Shown: positions 14,917 to 24,773, counted from the stretch's first letter. The stretch is 40,540 nt of DNA from Candidatus Woesearchaeota archaeon (GCA_016184145.1 JACPDF010000033.1:1-40540); one strand, 5' to 3'. Notes: a model not told the origin generated them from the letters alone. Made by a program: numbers and translations.

Positions 14917-15447
14917 TTATTGCTTTAGTTTGTCAATTACCAACTTTACTAGTTCTTTAGGGTCTTCAGAATAAACAATATTTTCCTTTTCATCGGTTTT
15001 GTTACAGATATCAGCAATTTTCTCTATTATCTCTGTTATGCCTCCGGAACCCTTGAGGATTCCTATTATTTTGTTTGCGTGAAATGCAAATGTAAATTCA
15101 TTCAAAGTCCCAATCTGGCCGGAAATAATGATGATAGCGTCCCCTTCCTTGACTAGTGGGTAATTTCTTCCAGGTATGCCAAGACCCGTAAATTCTATTT
15201 GGGTATGGCTGTCAGTCGGGAATTTATATTTGTTAATATGCTCTTTTTCATCCTTGGCAGGGCTTATCCCCATTACTTTCCCATTATTGGAAAAAGCCCC
15301 TTTTGCAGCTGCTTGAGGGTAGCCATAAGTTGCTCCAGTCAGTACTAAAACATTGTTCTCTGCCAGGGCTTTGCCAATTTCAAAAGCTTTCTTTTTTGTT
15401 ATCTCATCATTTGCACTTTCACTGGCACCGCAAACTGCTATTTTCAT
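14917..15447 (-). CDS. LOG/SLOG-family Rossmann protein (TIGR00725-like)
   Basis: 176 residues from ATG at 15447; a TTG six codons upstream is a weaker start. A nucleotide-binding Rossmann fold opens with KIAVCGASE, followed by VLVLTGATYGYPQAAAKGA and the family loop IIISGQIGTLNEFTFAF, a variant of the PGGxGTxxE motif of LOG/lysine-decarboxylase-like proteins. LOG enzymes cleave the N-glycosidic bond of nucleoside monophosphates, but many members only bind nucleotides, so the reaction is uncertain. It is the last gene of the pyr cluster, 36 bp after pyrF, and may share the transcript. Confidence 0.78.
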   Translation of the reverse strand: MKIAVCGASESANDEITKKKAFEIGKALAENNVLVLTGATYGYPQAAAKGAFSNNGKVMGISPAKDEKEHINKYKFPTDSHTQIEFTGLGIPGRNYPLVKEGDAIIIISGQIGTLNEFTFAFHANKIIGILKGSGGITEIIEKIADICNKTDEKENIVYSEDPKELVKLVIDKLKQ

Positions 15448-15483
15448 AGAAAAAAGAGTTATCAATCATTATTTAAACTTTTA

Positions 15484-16185
15484 TTATTGCCTCAAAGCCT
15501 TTACCATATCCTTTGCCGCTTTATTAATATCCTTTGCATTGTATAAAGCCCTTCCAACGATGGCATGCCATTTGCTGCCAGCGGCTTTCGCGCTTTCAGT
15601 TATATCGCCCCCTTGCGCTATCAATCCTGGAGAATAGAAAACAGGCTTTATGCCTCTTGCCTCCAAAAAAGCCTTGTAGAGCCTTATCTTTTCCGGCTTG
15701 TTTCCTGGAACCACAAAATCCCTAATGCCGTTTTCAGCAGCAATTTCATAAATTTTTAGGGATTCCTTGCCGCTAATAAACCCGCCTTCATCCTCTGAAA
15801 AGGCTTTATGCGTCATTTCACCGCCTACAATTACCCCTAGCCTAGCTTTTTTGCAGGCTTTTATCCACTCTTTCTCTGTTTCCGGGCCTGCCAGCGGGAA
15901 TAAAATGACTGCATCAACGCCTTTAACTGCCTCCGCAAATTTTTCCCCCAATTCCGGAATGTCGGTTGCAGCTTTCTGGTGGTCATAGATTATAGGCAGC
16001 TTAGTATGCTTTCTTATTTCCTTTACAACTGCCGGGATTCCGTACTTTAGGCATAATTCCAAACCTATCTTATAGGCTCCAATACCATCAACAGAACAAG
16101 TTCCACTTATGAGTTTTTTCAAGCTTTTCAAATCAGAAACATCGCAGCTTGGTATTATACTTTTGTTTGAATTTATTATATCCAT
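15484..16185 (-). CDS. pyrF: Orotidine 5'-phosphate decarboxylase
   Basis: 233 residues, TIM barrel that converts OMP to UMP, the last step of de novo synthesis. The catalytic strand-loop IIYDHQKAATDIPELG holds the Asp-Lys-Asp set (normally DxKxxD; here DHQKAATD as in one archaeal/bacterial branch). Other family marks are VDAVILFPLAG, DFVVPGNKPEKI, the phosphate loop SPGLIAQGGD and the final WHAIVGRALYNAKD. The ATG is one base after the pyrE stop, so translation is probably coupled. Confidence 0.88.
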   Translation of the reverse strand: MDIINSNKSIIPSCDVSDLKSLKKLISGTCSVDGIGAYKIGLELCLKYGIPAVVKEIRKHTKLPIIYDHQKAATDIPELGEKFAEAVKGVDAVILFPLAGPETEKEWIKACKKARLGVIVGGEMTHKAFSEDEGGFISGKESLKIYEIAAENGIRDFVVPGNKPEKIRLYKAFLEARGIKPVFYSPGLIAQGGDITESAKAAGSKWHAIVGRALYNAKDINKAAKDMVKALRQ

Positions 16186-16186
16186 T

Positions 16187-16780
16187 TTATTTGTTTTGCT
16201 TTAAATACAGTAAAATTTCATTTAGCTTATCATCATCAATCATATCCTTATTTTTCATATAATTCAATAATTCTTTTAATGTTATCAGCGAATGCAGTTT
16301 GATGCCTTCCTTTGCCAAAGCCTCTGTGCCGCCTTGCTCGCGGTCCAAAACAATGACAACATCCTTAATAATGCCTCCTGCGTGCTTTATCCCCTCAACA
16401 AAGTTTAATTTGGAATAAGCATTTGTTGCCATATCATCCACTAATACAACTTTCTTGCCTTTTTCCAAAACACCCTCCACCATGTCCATCGTCCCATAAT
16501 TCTTTGGCTTTTTCCTTACATAAATCATGGGTATCCCTGTTTTTAAGGAGATGGCGGTGGATAATGGAATCCCTGCTGTCTCTGCCCCTGCAACTATATC
16601 CGGCTTTAGTTTTTTTACAAGCTTTGAGAGCTCATCCGAAACAGCTTCCATCGATTCGGGATAGGAAGGCAGAACCCTTAAGTTAACATAGATAGGGCTT
16701 TTCATTCCAGAAGCTAATGTAAATTCCCCAAACCTTATAACATTTGCATCTGCAAGCGCTTTTGCAACCTTTTCATTCAT
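16187..16780 (-). CDS. pyrE: Orotate phosphoribosyltransferase
   Basis: 197 residues from ATG at 16780, which overlaps the pyrC stop by eight bases; a purine-rich AGAGG lies about nine bases upstream. A TTG three codons earlier is possible but less likely. The N-terminal segment FGEFTLASGMKSPIYVNLR and ETAGIPLSTAISLKTGIPMIYVRKKPK are typical of PyrE. The PRPP-binding motif reads VVLVDDMATNAYSKL instead of the more usual VDDVxTxGTS, keeping both Asp residues. It forms OMP from orotate and PRPP and feeds PyrF directly downstream. Confidence 0.9.
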   Translation of the reverse strand: MNEKVAKALADANVIRFGEFTLASGMKSPIYVNLRVLPSYPESMEAVSDELSKLVKKLKPDIVAGAETAGIPLSTAISLKTGIPMIYVRKKPKNYGTMDMVEGVLEKGKKVVLVDDMATNAYSKLNFVEGIKHAGGIIKDVVIVLDREQGGTEALAKEGIKLHSLITLKELLNYMKNKDMIDDDKLNEILLYLKQNK

Positions 16781-18005
16781 CGTAAGCAACCTCTTTGGCT
16801 TTTATATTATTAACTTTTCCATTATCAAAAACAATATTGCCGTTTACTATGGTCATTGCAGGCCAGCCTTTAAGCTTCCAGCCGTCAAACGGGCTCCATT
16901 TGCACTTTGTAAGCAACTCATCATTTTTTACTTCTTTTTCTAAATTCAAATCAATTATTGCCAAGTCAGCGTCATAGCCTTCTTTTATACGGCCTTTGTT
17001 TTTTATCCTGAAAATTTCAGCGGGGTTTTCGCAGCATAATTGCACTATTTTTTTTAATGTTATCTTTTTTTCGTTCATTGCATTTAATAATAATGGAAGC
17101 ATTGTTTCGCATCCAGGGACACCATAAGGGTAATTTTCCTGCATCTTCTCCTCTTTTGTATGCGGGGCATGGTCTGTTGCTATTGTATCTATTCTGCCAT
17201 TATATAAGCCTTGCCACAATGCTTTTTGATCTTGTTTTGTTTTTAATCCCGGCTTCATTTCTGCAAAGCTGCCAAGCTTATTTATGTCTTTGGCTGTCAA
17301 GAACAGATAATGAGGGCATGTTTCAACAAAAACCCTGCCTACGGAGTTGGTGCCGGACTTCGTCCGAGCATTTTTTATCTTATGCCTTTTGGCATAATGC
17401 AGCTCTTCCTTTGAGCTTACATGGCAAAGATAAAGATGGTTGTGAGCATGCTGTATGAGCTCTATTGCCTCCAGTATGTTTTCATTCTCCCCATGCACAG
17501 ATATTGTTTTGTTGCTGGTGAATATTTTTTTCAGGACATCAAGCTTATCAAGCTTTAAATCTCCAGTAGTGAAGTCCATATAGACCTTTACTGAAGCCAC
17601 ATTCTTTGCTTTCTCTATCTCTGGCATGTTGTCATTGGTCGAGCCAAAGTGGAAGCCATAGTTTACAATGCTTTTTTTTGCCAATCTCCTTTTTTCCTCT
17701 AATCTTTGCAGGTTGGTTGTTGCTGGATTGGTGTTTGGCATGTCCAGCACAGTTGTTATTCCGCCTGCGGCTGCTGCCATGCTTCCAGTAAGAAAGTCTT
17801 CCTTATGGGTTGCTCCTGGCTCGCGGAAATGCACATGAGAGTCTATAAGCCCCGGAATCACTATTTTGTTTTTCGCATCAATTGTTTTTTCGGCCTTTAA
17901 ATCCTGGGAAGTTATTTTATCTATTTTATGGTTTTTGATGAAAATATTTTTTCTAGCCAAAGCTCCGTTCTGGTAGATTTTTCCGTTTTTTATTAGTAAG
18001 GACAT
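16773..18005 (-). CDS. pyrC: Dihydroorotase
   Basis: 410 residues, zinc amidohydrolase closing carbamoyl aspartate to dihydroorotate. Metal and substrate motifs are intact: DSHVHFREPG, the PNTNPATT loop, a lysine in VKVYMDFTTG for the carbamylated bridge, LCHVSS, ETCPHY and ATDHAPHT. Between LHYAKRHKIKN and VFVETCPHY there is an insert of about 12 residues (about 212-223, ARTKSGTNSVGR). It corresponds exactly to a 34-bp palindromic repeat (17338-17371) found again in an unrelated gene at 32085-32118. The insert sits in a loop between core strands, so activity could survive. Confidence 0.92.
   Translation of the reverse strand: MSLLIKNGKIYQNGALARKNIFIKNHKIDKITSQDLKAEKTIDAKNKIVIPGLIDSHVHFREPGATHKEDFLTGSMAAAAGGITTVLDMPNTNPATTNLQRLEEKRRLAKKSIVNYGFHFGSTNDNMPEIEKAKNVASVKVYMDFTTGDLKLDKLDVLKKIFTSNKTISVHGENENILEAIELIQHAHNHLYLCHVSSKEELHYAKRHKIKNARTKSGTNSVGRVFVETCPHYLFLTAKDINKLGSFAEMKPGLKTKQDQKALWQGLYNGRIDTIATDHAPHTKEEKMQENYPYGVPGCETMLPLLLNAMNEKKITLKKIVQLCCENPAEIFRIKNKGRIKEGYDADLAIIDLNLEKEVKNDELLTKCKWSPFDGWKLKGWPAMTIVNGNIVFDNGKVNNIKAKEVAYDE
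17338..17371 (-). repeat. 34-bp palindromic coding repeat, copy A (in pyrC)
   Basis: Matches 32085-32118 with three mismatches over 34 bases. The core CGGAC-GAA-GTCCG is a perfect hairpin. Read on the minus strand it is in frame with pyrC and adds about 12 residues. Confidence 0.75.
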
Positions 18006-18049
18006 TTTAAATTTGAGATTTTATCAAATATATAAAATTTGTCAATGTC

Positions 18050-18421
18050 TTAAGGCTCTTCCCTCAGTATATCCAAATCATCGAAATCTTTATCATAACT
18101 GACAAAAGCATTGCAATTATTAATCAGAGCGCAGGAATAATGAATTAAATCAAAAATGGAAAGATTGCTGCTATTTGCCCTTTTTAAGGCTTCAAAAACC
18201 AAATTTACATCAACATCAGCAATTTGAATATTGGATTTTAAAATGCCTTTTATGGATTTCTGAGCAATTTCCCTGCTGGTTTCTTTTTCGATTATAAAAA
18301 AAGCTTCAATTAAGTTAAAAGTATCAATTAAGCCACCTTCTCTTATTGTTTTTTGGCATTTTAGAGTGCGGTCATTATTATAAAATGCAAAAGCAAGTAT
18401 ATTGCTATCCAAGAATTTCAT
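18050..18421 (-). CDS. vapC: VapC-like PIN-domain toxin
   Basis: 123 residues with PIN nuclease acidic residues: Asp5 in MKFLDSNIL, a Glu in FNLIEAFFIIE, and Asp residues in LSIFDLIHYSCAL and VSYDKDFDDLDIL. PIN toxins of this type cleave tRNA or rRNA when free of antitoxin. The start overlaps the end of the AbrB-type antitoxin gene by 17 bases, the usual VapBC order. The pair interrupts the pyr cluster between pyrK and pyrC. The RNA target cannot be read from sequence. Confidence 0.87.
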   Translation of the reverse strand: MKFLDSNILAFAFYNNDRTLKCQKTIREGGLIDTFNLIEAFFIIEKETSREIAQKSIKGILKSNIQIADVDVNLVFEALKRANSSNLSIFDLIHYSCALINNCNAFVSYDKDFDDLDILREEP

Positions 18422-18641
18422 GTTCTGCCAGTTCGTCCATTTGTTTTGCTGTCAGCTTATGCTTGGGCAAAATTTTCCTTGCATTATCAAATAGCCTATC
18501 TAAATCCTCTTCAATGGGCTGAATTATTATCTTATTTTGTTTTTTAATTATATCTACTTTACTGCCCGCTTTCAGCTTTAAATCCTTCCTAAATTCTGAA
18601 GGTATTGTTATTTGCTGCCCTTTGCTTATTTTAACTATCAT
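18405..18641 (-). CDS. vapB: AbrB/SpoVT-type antitoxin VapB
   Basis: 78 residues from ATG at 18641. The N-terminal swapped-hairpin DNA-binding domain reads VKISKGQQITIPSEFRKDLKLKAGSKVDI; the C-terminus (about 50-78) is a helix-rich acidic tail that would wrap the PIN toxin. AGGTGA (18647-18652) lies five bases before the ATG, which favours this start over the in-frame GTG at 18650. A TATA box CTTTATATAC (18681-18690) gives the pair its own promoter, where VapB probably autoregulates, as in known VapBC systems. Confidence 0.87.
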   Translation of the reverse strand: MIVKISKGQQITIPSEFRKDLKLKAGSKVDIIKKQNKIIIQPIEEDLDRLFDNARKILPKHKLTAKQMDELAEHEILG

Positions 18642-18680
18642 TTTAATCACCTAATGCTTAATTAATCATTAATAATTAAA

Positions 18681-18690
18681 GTATATAAAG
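18681..18690 (-). promoter_or_regulatory. TATA box of vapBC
   Basis: CTTTATATAC on the minus strand, about 40-50 bp before the vapB ATG, flanked by AT-rich DNA with short ATTAAT repeats that could hold the VapB operator. Confidence 0.5.
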
Positions 18691-18707
18691 TTTTCGATGA
18701 GTTTCTG

Positions 18708-19526
18708 TCAAATATGCATTGCATGGTACTCATGCAAACTTACTCTTTTTCCTGTTTTTGCTCTTGCAAAATTCCCAAATTCCGGCATATTATTTAGCTG
18801 CTTTAAATTGAAGACAGGCCCATCCATGCATACTATTTTGTCATTGCACATACATGCTCCGCATATTCCGAATCCGCATTTCATCATTCTTTCCAATGAT
18901 GCTTCGCAATCAACTTTGTATTTATTGCAAATCTCCAGGATTTTTTTCATCATTATTTCCGGGCCGCAAGCATAAACAATTCTAATCTTATTTTTTTTAT
19001 TGTTAATTAATAATTCATTCAGCACATCAGTTGTATAGCCTTTCTTTCCAAAGCTGCCATCATCAGTAGCTATCAGCATTTTTTTGTATCTTTTAAGATA
19101 GATTAAATGCTCTTTGCTTCTTGCACCGTTGATTATTATCGGGTTTTTTAATGTGTCAATCAAAGTAGACACAGAGGCCATTCCAACTCCCCCGCCAACA
19201 ACGCATGCATTTTGCCCAATGGAGAAGCCGTTTCCATAAGGGCCTCTTATGCCTACCTTACCACCTTTTTTCATTAAGTCAAGAGCTTTAGTAAATTTTC
19301 CGACAACCTGGGATGTTATTGCAAACTCATTTTTATTATAGTAAGAAATGGCCATTGGCTTTTCATCTACATCCGGAATCCAGAGCATGATAAACTGGCC
19401 TGGCTTCGAATGAATATTTTCTTTAAAGAAAAAGGATTTTTGGCCTTTGCCTTCACTGACTACTCTGCTTATTTCCATTATTTGAGGGATTTCATTTCTT
19501 ATTGGCTCGTTATTTTGCATTTTCAT
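18708..19526 (-). CDS. pyrK: Dihydroorotate dehydrogenase electron-transfer subunit
   Basis: 272 residues, ferredoxin-reductase-like FAD and 2Fe-2S subunit. FAD region: KPGQFIMLWIP and PMAISYY; NAD-binding region: VGIRGPYGNGFSI, GGGVGMASV and YACGPEIMMKKIL. The cluster ligands are in MKCGFGICGACMCNDKIVC. It pairs with class 1B PyrD to pass electrons from dihydroorotate oxidation to NAD+. Two nearby in-frame ATGs (19526, 19520) are equivalent starts. It is separated from pyrD by 241 bp holding a strong hairpin, whereas the other pyr genes are tightly packed. Confidence 0.9.
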   Translation of the reverse strand: MKMQNNEPIRNEIPQIMEISRVVSEGKGQKSFFFKENIHSKPGQFIMLWIPDVDEKPMAISYYNKNEFAITSQVVGKFTKALDLMKKGGKVGIRGPYGNGFSIGQNACVVGGGVGMASVSTLIDTLKNPIIINGARSKEHLIYLKRYKKMLIATDDGSFGKKGYTTDVLNELLINNKKNKIRIVYACGPEIMMKKILEICNKYKVDCEASLERMMKCGFGICGACMCNDKIVCMDGPVFNLKQLNNMPEFGNFARAKTGKRVSLHEYHAMHI

Positions 19527-19629
19527 TGGTTTTTAGCTTTTATCCTATGCTATCAACTATTTGTTATTTCATCAGTTTATTTCACATGCTATATTTTTCG
19601 GGCATCGAAAAAATAATTATTTATTACCT

Positions 19630-19666
19630 GCGTTTTTGCCTTCTTGCTCTTTTATTGCAAAAACGC
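19630..19666 (-). terminator. Hairpin in the pyrD-pyrK gap
   Basis: GCGTTTTTGC (19630-19639) and GCAAAAACGC (19657-19666) form a perfect 10-pair stem with a 17-nt loop, in a 241-bp gap with no credible gene. It could be a terminator, a processing site or a repeat remnant. A TATA-like TTTATAATTA on the minus strand at about 19733-19743 may restart transcription for pyrK. Confidence 0.4.
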
Positions 19667-19767
19667 CGGTTATTATTTTTTATTTTTATTGCCTTTTTTA
19701 TTAAATTGTAAATCCAGGCTGATTTTAATCAAATAATTATAAACTTAGTTGTGAACCTTATTGTTAC

Positions 19768-20670
19768 TTACTTATGAGCAATCCCCCTTATTTCTTCCAA
19801 ACTCTTTATTTTGTTCTTTTTCATCCATTGCTCCATTTCATCGCAGACTTTTTTGAAGACGTCAATTCCCCTGTAGTATATTGCAGTTCCTATCCCGACA
19901 GCGGTAGCCCCTGCCATTATCATCTCTATTGCGTCCTTCCCGTAAGTAACTCCTCCGGTGCCTATTATGGGGATTTTTACTGTTTCATGGATTTCATAGA
20001 CGCACCTTACTGCAATAGGCTTTAAAGCAGGCCCTGAAATTCCTCCTATTTTATTTGCAAGGATTGGTTTTTTTGCATCTATATCTATAGCCATGCCTGT
20101 AGCGGTGTTAATGGCAGTTATTGCATCTGCTCCTGCTTTCTCTGCTGCATGCGCTATTTCCTTTATATCATAGACATTCGGGCTTAACTTTATGCTTACG
20201 GGTATTTTTGCAGAGTTTTTCTTTACCTCTTTTGTGACTTTTGCAGCAAGCTCGGGATCTGCATAATAAGGCTTGCCATAATCCATGTGCGGGCAGGATA
20301 TATCTACTTCAATCATTGCAGGCTTTAAAGATGCGATTTTTTTAGCAACTTGGCCAAACTGCTCTATTTTGTAGCCGTAAATGCTGCCTATTACTGGCAC
20401 GCTTAAATCATCCAATCTTTTGAAATCTTTTAATGCATTGTCTATGCCTTGTCCAGGCAAGCCAACAGCGTTGAAGAAAACAGAATCATAGCCAAACATT
20501 ACAGGATTTGCATTTCCAGCCCTCTCTTCATGGCATAATGATTTTAGTGTAACTGCTCCTGCGCCTGACTTGCCGACTTTTTCCACAGAAGCCTTTGTTA
20601 CTCCGAGAATTCCAGAAGCTAGTATGGTAGGGTTGCGCAGCTTTATCCCGCACAGGCTTACAGACAACAT
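19768..20670 (-). CDS. pyrD: Dihydroorotate dehydrogenase catalytic subunit, class 1B
   Basis: 300 residues from ATG at 20670, one base after the pyrI stop; a TTG three codons upstream would overlap pyrI. FMN-binding TIM barrel with NPTILASGILGV, LKSLCHEERAGNANPV, ISCPHMDYG, IKLSPNV, GADAITAINTATGMAID and the phosphate loop GTGGVTYGKDAIEMIMAGATAVGIGTA. The presence of pyrK fits class 1B, an NAD-linked heterotetramer. It oxidises dihydroorotate to orotate for PyrE. Confidence 0.93.
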   Translation of the reverse strand: MLSVSLCGIKLRNPTILASGILGVTKASVEKVGKSGAGAVTLKSLCHEERAGNANPVMFGYDSVFFNAVGLPGQGIDNALKDFKRLDDLSVPVIGSIYGYKIEQFGQVAKKIASLKPAMIEVDISCPHMDYGKPYYADPELAAKVTKEVKKNSAKIPVSIKLSPNVYDIKEIAHAAEKAGADAITAINTATGMAIDIDAKKPILANKIGGISGPALKPIAVRCVYEIHETVKIPIIGTGGVTYGKDAIEMIMAGATAVGIGTAIYYRGIDVFKKVCDEMEQWMKKNKIKSLEEIRGIAHK

Positions 20671-20671
20671 T

Positions 20672-22116
<1,445 letters not shown>

Positions 22117-22197
22117 TCAGAAAATAGTTTAGCACTAGGCAAGGCCTAATATATAAAGGGAGAGGTTTTAGTTTATAAGTTTTTTGGTATATTAGTA

Positions 22198-22914
22198 GAT
22201 AAGGTCAGGTTAAGCATGGTACACCTCTGATACCATTGTGGTATCTGATATTGTTGTACCAAACAGACCATGCATTAATCTTGTCTTTGACCTTATCCTT
22301 AAAGGTTCTATTAAAGCGTTCAACATAATTCCTCTTGCCGCCATGCACTTCCTTATGCTTAATGTGCAATAGCCTGCAAGCCCATGGATACCATCCTGCG
22401 CCATCCGTTATTATACAAACTTTCTTCTTGTTCTTGCACTTTGTAAGAACATCCTTGATGAACCAAATGGCTACAGCTCCATTTCTTAGCCAGCTTACTT
22501 CTATGGCTATTAACTCTCTTGTATTAACGTCGGCAGCACACCATAAAAAAGCCCACTTGCCGTTTATCTTAATCTTGGTTTCATCTATGGCTATTACCTT
22601 TCTAGCCTTCTTTGGAGTGGTTTGTATGTACCCCATAACCTCTTGCCACTTAGCAATCCACTCATTGACAGACTGCTTTGCAATCTGTATTCCTCTTGTG
22701 TGGAGCAACTTTACAATGCTGCCTTGCGTTGCTCATGCAAACATCTGCAAGCAATAGAGTATCTTATCCTCTACTGCTATCTTGCGTTCTCTCACAAAAA
22801 TATTTAAGGCAGCACATATATTTGCTATTTGTGTGTATATCAAATGTAACACCTCCTTTTGTTATAGCCTCTAGCTATTCAAAAGGAGGCTTATATTCTT
22901 AACCTGACTCTATC
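22198..22914 (-). mobile_element. IS6/IS240-like insertion sequence
   Basis: The element is about 0.7 kb and bounded by imperfect 17-bp inverted repeats: GATAAGGTCAGGTTAAG (22198-22214) and, as reverse complement, GATAGAGTCAGGTTAAG (22898-22914). They share the last 11 bases exactly. The single gene inside is a DDE transposase whose stop codon lies in the left repeat. No matching 8-bp target duplication is visible next to the repeats. An internal inverted repeat, CCTCCTTTTG / CAAAAGGAGG (about 22854-22887), lies between the transposase start and the right end. Confidence 0.8.
22205..22795 (-). pseudogene. IS6/IS240-type DDE transposase with in-frame stop
   Basis: The coding frame runs from GTG at 22795 to TGA at 22205 but is broken by an in-frame TGA at 22733-22735 (codon 21). 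Downstream of it the frame is open for 175 codons. The catalytic triad is visible: Asp in VIAIDETKIKI, Asp in VCIITDGAGWYP, Glu in NYVERFNRTFKDK. The N-terminal part before the stop (RERKIAVEDKILYCLQMFA) matches the style of the helix-turn-helix region. Either the copy is inactive, or translation restarts after the stop at a TTG (22708) and makes a protein lacking part of the N-terminal domain. Confidence 0.78.
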
Positions 22915-22991
22915 AAGGAATAATCAATAAACTTTTTAAATAAGGCTTTTATCCCCGTTATAGTTCTAATTTTATTTTAAAAAATTAGTTC

Positions 22992-22998
22992 GGGAGGT
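22992..22998 (+). promoter_or_regulatory. Shine-Dalgarno of rpS6e gene
   Basis: GGGAGGT lies seven bases before the ATG. A TATA-like CTTTTTAAATAAGG (about 22931-22944) lies upstream, giving a leader of about 40 nt. Confidence 0.65.
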
Positions 22999-23005
22999 AA
23001 TTATT

Positions 23006-23518
23006 ATGGCAAGCTTTAAGCTTAATATAGCAACTAAGGAAGGAAAATGCTACAAGACAGAGGTAAAGGACCAGCATGCAGCCCCGTTAATGGGCTTGAA
23101 TATCGGGGAAAAAATAGAAGGCAATAAGCTGGGCCTTGAAGGCTATGAGTTTCAGCTGACTGGCGGCATGGATTATTGCGGCTTTCCGATGAGAAGCGGC
23201 ATTTTAGGGCAAAGAAAGAAGATTTCCATCTACAAAAGCGTAGGATTTAGGGGAGCTTTGAAAGGGATCAAGAGAAGAAAGACTGTATGCGGCCATAAGG
23301 TAAACGAGAAGATTTCTGCTATAAACCTTAAGGTGCTGAAGGAAGGCACAAAAAAGCTCGCTGACATGTTTGGCAAAGAAAAATCAGGAGAAAAAGAAGC
23401 AAAGAATGAAGAGAAAGCTGAGGTAAAACAGGAGAAGAAAGAAAGCAAGACGGCAAAGCATGAAGACAAGAAGGAAGCAAAGCCTCAAGCAGAGGAAAAG
23501 AAAGAGGAGAAAAAGTAA
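23006..23518 (+). CDS. rps6e: Small ribosomal subunit protein eS6
   Basis: 170 residues. The conserved S6e fold spans about 1-90 (FKLNIATKEGKCYKTEV, GYEFQLTGGMDYCGFPMR, RRKTVCGHKV) and binds the small-subunit rRNA. The last 50 residues are an unusual low-complexity tail of Lys, Glu and Ala beyond the length of a typical archaeal S6e (about 125). It lies four bases before aIF2 gamma, a common archaeal translation-gene pair. Confidence 0.94.
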   Translation: MASFKLNIATKEGKCYKTEVKDQHAAPLMGLNIGEKIEGNKLGLEGYEFQLTGGMDYCGFPMRSGILGQRKKISIYKSVGFRGALKGIKRRKTVCGHKVNEKISAINLKVLKEGTKKLADMFGKEKSGEKEAKNEEKAEVKQEKKESKTAKHEDKKEAKPQAEEKKEEKK

Positions 23519-23522
23519 AAAT

Positions 23523-24773
23523 ATGCCCCGTGCCAAAAAACCAGCAGCAGATGAAAAAATTATACAGCCTGAGCTTAACATAGGCATGGTAGGTCATGTT
23601 GACCATGGAAAAACAACTTTGCTGGAGCGCTTATCTGGAGTATGGGCTGACACGCATTCTGAGGAAATAAAGAGAGGCATAACAATAAGGCTGGGTTATG
23701 CGGATACTGTTTTCTACAAGGAAGACGGCATTTATACAACAAAGCCAAAAGACGAGTCAAAAGCGGAGTTTTTAAGGAAGGTCAGCTTTGTTGATGCGCC
23801 GGGGCATGAAAGCCTGATGGCAACAATGCTTTCAGGAGCCACTATAATGGACGGCGCCTTGCTGCTTATAGCTGCAAACGAAACATGCCCTCAGCCCCAG
23901 ACAAGAGAGCATTTAATGGCCCTTGGGATTATAGGCATAAAGAATATTGTTATTGTGCAGAATAAGATTGATTTGGTTGATGAGAAAGGCGCTCTAAAAA
24001 ATTATGAGCAGATAAAGAGTTTTGTAAAAGGAACAAGCTATGAAAATTCCCCCATAATACCTGTTTCTGCCCAGCATAATGTTGGCTTAAGCTCTTTGAT
24101 AAAGGCTGTTGAAGAGACAATAACTACGCCTAAAAGAGATACTGGCAAAGATCCTATGTTTCTTGTTGCAAGAAGCTTTGACATAAACAGGCCTGGAGCA
24201 TTGCCAAAAGACCTGGCAGGCGGCGTCTTGGGAGGAACAATGAAGCAGGGCATATTAAAAAAAGGCCAAGAGATAGAGATAAGGCCAGGCAGGAGCTTAA
24301 TGGAAAAGAACAAAGAAGTCTGGAGGCCCATAAGGACAAAAATTGCTGACTTGAAATACGGAGGCGCATCTGTAGATGAAATATCTCCAGGAGGAACAGC
24401 AGGAATATTGACCTCTTTGGACCCTTCGATCGTAAAATCAGACCAGCTCCTGGGCTCAATTGTTGGGTTGCCTGGGAAGCTTCCGCAAGTGCTCTTTGAA
24501 ATCGCATTAGAACCTCATCTGCTGGAGCGCGTAGTAGGCACAGAAGAAGAGCTTAATGTTGATCCCATAAAGATGAACGAGACTCTCATGCTTAATGTGA
24601 ACTCAGCGACTACAGTTGGCATAGTAATAGGCACCAAGAAAAAAAATGTAGCATGCAGGCTAAAGATACCTGTATGCGCGGAAATAAACTCAAAAGTGAC
24701 TATATCAAGGAGGATAGGCAATAGGTTCAGGCTTATAGGCTACGGTAATATTATAGAAGGAAAATCCCAATAA
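23523..24773 (+). CDS. eif2g: Translation initiation factor aIF2 subunit gamma
   Basis: 416 residues from ATG at 23523; this start gives the normal family length, while an in-frame ATG at 23460 lies inside rpS6e. GTPase motifs: GHVDHGKTT (G1), the switch 1 threonine in RGITIRLGYA, DAPGHE (G3), QNKIDL (G4) and VSAQH (G5). Two beta-barrel domains follow. It carries initiator Met-tRNA to the small subunit as part of the alpha-beta-gamma complex. Near residues 55-75 the usual zinc-knuckle cysteines of aIF2 gamma are absent (TVFYKEDGIYTTKPKDESK). Confidence 0.95.
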   Translation: MPRAKKPAADEKIIQPELNIGMVGHVDHGKTTLLERLSGVWADTHSEEIKRGITIRLGYADTVFYKEDGIYTTKPKDESKAEFLRKVSFVDAPGHESLMATMLSGATIMDGALLLIAANETCPQPQTREHLMALGIIGIKNIVIVQNKIDLVDEKGALKNYEQIKSFVKGTSYENSPIIPVSAQHNVGLSSLIKAVEETITTPKRDTGKDPMFLVARSFDINRPGALPKDLAGGVLGGTMKQGILKKGQEIEIRPGRSLMEKNKEVWRPIRTKIADLKYGGASVDEISPGGTAGILTSLDPSIVKSDQLLGSIVGLPGKLPQVLFEIALEPHLLERVVGTEEELNVDPIKMNETLMLNVNSATTVGIVIGTKKKNVACRLKIPVCAEINSKVTISRRIGNRFRLIGYGNIIEGKSQ

